DNA of 7,045 nt from JBKJZO01 sp046715235 (lineage in GTDB: Bacteria > Actinomycetota > Actinomycetes > BP-191), in NCBI GenBank assembly GCA_046715235.1, contig JBKJZO010000136.1, positions 1-7,045 on the forward strand, in the 5' to 3' direction. Of the stretch, positions 4,912 to 7,045 are shown one piece after another (the stretch's first letter is position 1; each line of letters opens with the position of its first letter). Position numbers and translations under genes: made by a program. Under the pieces are notes generated by a model. The model searched no databases. It saw only the letters and a list, made by a program, of their open reading frames with translations, and was not told the DNA's origin.

Positions 4912-5793
4912 TTACGAGCCGGCGGCCACTCCAGAAAGGTGCGGCTGAATGTCACGTGCAGCGTCACGTACGAGCTTGGTGAGCACTTGTGTGCTGTAGA
5001 GGGGGTCGGCGCGGGTCGCCCGTGTCGCGTTCCCGCGGCCAGGTGGTAGGGCATTGCCCGGCGGTGCGTCGTAGTTGCCTGAGTACGCGGCGATCGTGAC
5101 GTCGGCCTTGAGATCGATGAGCGCGACGCCGATTGTTAACCGACCCAATTCCGCCTCGAGGGACGCGTCGCGGGTCACCATGAGGACTCGGCCATCGGGC
5201 TGGCGTGTCTCCGTGCATGTTACGCCCGGCGTGCGCTCTGCAGCGCAGGTTCCTGGCTGAGTTGCCGGTCGCGACGGATCGAGTTTGGCCATCTGCTCCT
5301 TCAGATATTTCTGTGATCCGACTTGGACACTGACCCCGAGGCGGCTCTTGCCCTGGCCGTCGTCGGCCGTTCCGGTGACGTGCCAGCCCTCCCAGCCCCT
5401 GCCGCTGCGGGGGGAGATGTTGTCGACCAGTTCGAGCTTCCAATCGCGCGAGCTAGCGGACCTGATCCCGCTCATGATCGCGCCCTTAGCCGCAGCCTCG
5501 AACGCCGTTTCCAGTTTGGGCTTGGCGTCTGGCGGGGTGCTGGATGGCAACTCGTTCGGCGCGGATAGCCCGGCGCCCAACTCGTTCACCGTCGCCGGCC
5601 TCAACGCGGGAACGGCAAGTGCGACGACGGCAACGACCGCAATGCTGATGCTGCCGCTCGCCAACGCCACCCCAAGTTTGCGGCGGCGCCGCTGGACGCG
5701 GAACTCCCGCAGGGATGATGCAACGTTCACCTCGTAGGGCGGCTCGTCGGCGACGAGCCGCGTGAGGGATTCATTGAGGTCAGTCTCGTTCAT
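4912..5793 (-). CDS. Single-pass membrane protein, probable anti-sigma partner
   Basis: 293 residues, ATG start at 5791-5793 overlapping the sigma-factor stop (ATGA), so translation is coupled. Seen: a charged cytoplasmic N-terminus of about 40 residues (motif EPPYEVNVASSLREFRVQRRRRK), one membrane helix at about 40-64, then an extracytoplasmic part of about 230 residues with a Ser/Pro-rich linker (about 74-92), a W-x-x-W-H motif (W134, W137) and two Cys at 183 and 193 that may form a disulfide. Genes in this position after SigE-family sigma factors commonly encode such membrane proteins, thought to hold the sigma factor through the cytoplasmic segment and sense outside signals. I see no ZAS (HxxxCxxC) motif, so it is not a zinc anti-sigma factor. 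The regulatory role is inference from architecture and context. Confidence 0.75.
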   Translation of the reverse strand: MNETDLNESLTRLVADEPPYEVNVASSLREFRVQRRRRKLGVALASGSISIAVVAVVALAVPALRPATVNELGAGLSAPNELPSSTPPDAKPKLETAFEAAAKGAIMSGIRSASSRDWKLELVDNISPRSGRGWEGWHVTGTADDGQGKSRLGVSVQVGSQKYLKEQMAKLDPSRPATQPGTCAAERTPGVTCTETRQPDGRVLMVTRDASLEAELGRLTIGVALIDLKADVTIAAYSGNYDAPPGNALPPGRGNATRATRADPLYSTQVLTKLVRDAARDIQPHLSGVAAGS

Positions 5794-6317
5794 TGTGGAC
5801 CTTTCGGGTTCTGGAGATTCGGGGTCAGGGCGGGCGTGACGTCACCTAGCGCGGCGCGAAGGGTCTTCAGACCGCGGTTTGTCTGGCTCGTGACAGCGCT
5901 GGCGCTGCAGCCGAGGGCGTCCGCGGTCGCCTCGATGCTGTAGTCGAGCAGGTAACGCAGAACCAGACTGGCGCGCTGACGTGGCGGTACGTGGTCAAGG
6001 GCGGCGAGCAGAGTAAGCCGGTCATCCGACGAGCCGGCCTGCCGCTGCGGCCGTTCGGGCACTTCCGCCGTCGGGCGTTCCCGCGAACCTCGGCGCGACT
6101 CGTTGAGGTAGGTGCGGATGAGCGTCCGGTGGACATACGCGTTCACGGCCTCGCGAGAACGGATCCGCGGCCAGGCGCGGTAGATCAACGAGAACGTCGT
6201 TTGAGTTAAATCCTCCGCTTGGTGCCAGTTGCCACACAAGGCGTACGCCGCGCGCCGAACTGACGGAGCGCGTGCGACGAAGAAATCCGTGAAGTCCGCT
6301 TCGTCCTGTGCTCGCAC
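5790..6317 (-). CDS. SigE-family ECF RNA polymerase sigma factor
   Basis: 175 residues from the GTG at 6315-6317. An ATG at 6380 would add 21 residues, but the GTG has an ideal Shine-Dalgarno (GGAGGT, six bases away) and the family N-terminus (DEADFTDFFVARAPSVRRAAYAL) begins right after it. Seen: sigma-2 region at about 8-72 with the core-binding WHQAEDLTQTTFSLIYRAW block (31-49) and the NAYVHRTLIRTYLNE helix; a short linker; sigma-4 region at about 95-157 with ALDHVPPRQRASLVLRYLLDYS and the DNA-binding helix around ALGCSASAVTSQTNRGLKTLR. There is no extra C-terminal domain. SigE-family ECF factors are numerous in actinobacteria and usually regulate small stress or envelope regulons. Its stop overlaps the membrane partner's start. 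The pair lies inside the segment bounded by the htpX repeats. Confidence 0.93.
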   Translation of the reverse strand: MRAQDEADFTDFFVARAPSVRRAAYALCGNWHQAEDLTQTTFSLIYRAWPRIRSREAVNAYVHRTLIRTYLNESRRGSRERPTAEVPERPQRQAGSSDDRLTLLAALDHVPPRQRASLVLRYLLDYSIEATADALGCSASAVTSQTNRGLKTLRAALGDVTPALTPNLQNPKGPQ

Positions 6318-6323
6318 CTGCCG

Positions 6324-6329
6324 ACCTCC
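6324..6329 (-). promoter_or_regulatory. Strong Shine-Dalgarno deciding the sigma-factor start
   Basis: GGAGGT on the minus strand, six bases before the GTG at 6317. Full complementarity to the 16S rRNA tail supports this start over the ATG at 6380. Confidence 0.8.
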
Positions 6330-6495
6330 GTTGGCGCGTTGCGTCTGCTGGCATGAAAGACGTGCTGCTGTACAAGACACAGAACTCCGAGGTTTCCCTG
6401 CAACCCAGCGGAAGATTTGCCAGAACCTTCCGTTCCCGGCAGCTGGAACCCGGTGCCCCGGCCGCTCGCACGGAGGCCTTCACCTGCGATGCGCA

Positions 6496-6702
6496 TCACG
6501 CCTCGAGAACCCCTTTGGCCGACACGACGAAGCGCACGCTCATCGTTACGTGTCTGGCATTCGCAATCGGCGGGTCGAGCGTACCGATCGGACTGCCTAC
6601 GGAGGTCAACCCGCCAGGAGGCTCGGAATGTGCCGTGCCAGTTGAGGTGAGGAGAAGCGCCGCGACAACGATTACGCCGGTCGTCGGATACGCATCGGGC
6701 AT
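6496..6702 (-). CDS. Possible short exported peptide
   Basis: 68 codons from ATG (6700-6702) to TGA, with a G-run (GGGGGG) just upstream that could act as a weak ribosome site. Residues about 7-25 (TTGVIVVAALLLTSTGTAHS) look like a signal peptide with cleavage after AHS; the remaining 43 residues have no recognisable domain and no Cys. Third-position GC bias is weaker than in the neighbouring genes. It could be a real small secreted protein, the start of a gene truncated on insertion of the module, or chance. It reads toward the sigma factor, and its stop lies about 180 bases before the sigma start. Confidence 0.3.
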   Translation of the reverse strand: MPDAYPTTGVIVVAALLLTSTGTAHSEPPGGLTSVGSPIGTLDPPIANARHVTMSVRFVVSAKGVLEA

Positions 6703-6808
6703 GGCCCCCCGTTAGACATCATGAGAATTAAGCGGAACGCGGCCCCACTCAGCGGCCTACTGGCTCGAGCTCGCCACGCTCAGCGAGACCCCTGAAATCG
6801 CGGCGATC

Positions 6809-6826
6809 GGTCAATTGGCAGCCTGG
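6809..6826 (-). repeat. Right arm of the 18-bp inverted repeat
   Basis: Read on the minus strand, CCAGGCTGCCAATTGACC differs from the left arm (4624-4641) at one position. It lies 65 bases inside the right htpX repeat, against 8 bases on the left side, so the two ends are not symmetric. Confidence 0.65.
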
Positions 6827-6891
6827 GCGTCGGGGGGGGCCGGGCCGGCGCGGGGGCTCAGAGGTCTGCAACGGGTGACTGGCCCCAGTGC

Positions 6892-6934
6892 TCAGGTGTA
6901 CGTCGGGCCGCCGGCCATCGCCTCGAGGCGCGCG
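6892..6934 (-). repeat. Direct repeat, right copy (end of htpX)
   Basis: The last 43 bases of htpX, including its stop codon, repeated at 4573-4615 with three mismatches. This copy is in frame with the gene body and is the functional one. Confidence 0.85.
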
Positions 6935-7045
6935 ATGCGCTCCTCCATCGGCGGGTGCGTCGAGAACAGGCTGGCCAGGCCCTGGCCGCGGAACGGGTTG
7001 GCGATCATCAGATGACTCGTCGCCGCGAGCTGCGGCTCCTGCGGC
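6892..7045 (-). CDS. htpX: HtpX-like M48 membrane metalloprotease, C-terminal part (cut by window edge)
   Basis: Only the last 50 or so codons are in the window; the start lies beyond 7045. The visible sequence PQLAATSHLMIANPFRGQG, then LFSTHPPMEERIARLEAMAGG and a TGA stop, is the typical C-terminus of HtpX (peptidase family M48B), where LFSTHPPxEERIxRL is strongly conserved. HtpX is an integral membrane zinc protease that degrades misfolded membrane proteins under stress; the HExxH site and membrane helices are outside the window. It converges on the plus-strand yajQ-GPP34 pair. In M. tuberculosis htpX and the yajQ homologue also lie close together, which supports the idea that they were nearer before the sigma-factor segment came between. 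Confidence 0.88.
   Translation of the reverse strand, partial: PQEPQLAATSHLMIANPFRGQGLASLFSTHPPMEERIARLEAMAGGPTYT

Larger units (their letters stand above)
6318..6891. other. Gene-poor stretch upstream of the sigma factor
   Basis: About 570 bases between the sigma-factor start and the htpX stop, with only one weak short reading frame (6496-6702, minus). The part at 6340-6560 is visibly less GC-rich than the flanking genes. The sigma-factor promoter must lie here or further upstream, but I see no clean GGAAC-N16-GTC-type ECF site; GGGAAC and GGGAAAC motifs occur on the minus strand near 6440 and 6400 without a well-spaced -10. The last 85 bases carry the right inverted repeat and a G-rich run (8 G at 6832-6839). 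Confidence 0.4.

Noticed and set aside
6390..6450. ECF-type promoter (GGGAAC/GGGAAAC) for sigma-factor autoregulation
   Set aside because: No -10 element of the GTC/CGTC type at 15-17 bases; spacing to the nearest GTC is about 13.
6206..6499. Minus frame overlapping the sigma-factor start and abutting the short exported peptide
   Set aside because: It overlaps the well-supported sigma-factor gene by more than 100 bases in another frame, and its sequence is Gly/Arg/Ser-rich without a recognisable domain.
6353..6715. Plus-strand frame starting MKDVLLYKTQNSEV upstream of the sigma factor
   Set aside because: Looks tempting for 45 codons but has weak third-position bias, no good ribosome site and no recognised family, and it overlaps the likely sigma-factor promoter region.
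1..7045. CRISPR array, rRNA, integrase or transposase gene
   Set aside because: No regularly spaced repeats, no rRNA sequence, and none of the supported proteins has recombinase or transposase motifs.

Overview
The window looks like chromosomal DNA from a high-GC actinobacterium. Reasons: strong G/C preference at third codon positions, GTG starts, a 54-codon zinc-type rpmG, tRNAs without an encoded CCA end, a HadA/HadB-type dehydratase pair next to rpmG, a bacterial GPP34 protein, and a SigE-family sigma factor paired with a membrane protein. I cannot name the genus from sequence alone.

Left half (minus strand, read from about 3298 down to 145): tRNA-Tyr(GTA), a GGDEF-domain protein, tRNA-Thr(GGT), elongator tRNA-Met(CAT), rpmG (ribosomal protein L33), a DUF3291-type protein, hadA, hadB and a small lipoprotein. 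The order tRNA-Thr, tRNA-Met, rpmG, hadA, hadB resembles the mycobacterial tRNA-rpmG2-hadABC locus. Here a DUF3291 gene sits between rpmG and hadA, and a lipoprotein gene overlapping the end of hadB takes the place of hadC.

Middle (plus strand, 3401-4569): a YajQ-family nucleotide-binding protein is followed by a one-base overlap into a GPP34 (GOLPH3-like) gene. The GGDEF gene and yajQ diverge around tRNA-Tyr. YajQ homologues bind cyclic di-GMP in some proteobacteria, so the pairing is suggestive, but the GGDEF protein lacks its first metal-binding aspartate.

Right part (4570-7045): a sigma factor and its membrane partner (minus strand, ATGA overlap) lie in a segment of about 2.3 kb bounded by two copies of the 3' end of htpX. 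The right copy is the tail of the real htpX, which runs off the window. The left copy is an orphan 43-bp remnant directly after the GPP34 stop codon. Just inside these direct repeats is an 18-bp inverted repeat (17/18 matching). The simplest reading is that GPP34 and htpX were once convergent neighbours and that the sigma-factor module, with gene-poor flanks, was inserted at the htpX 3' end. No integrase or transposase is visible. This bounded module is the most unusual structure in the window.
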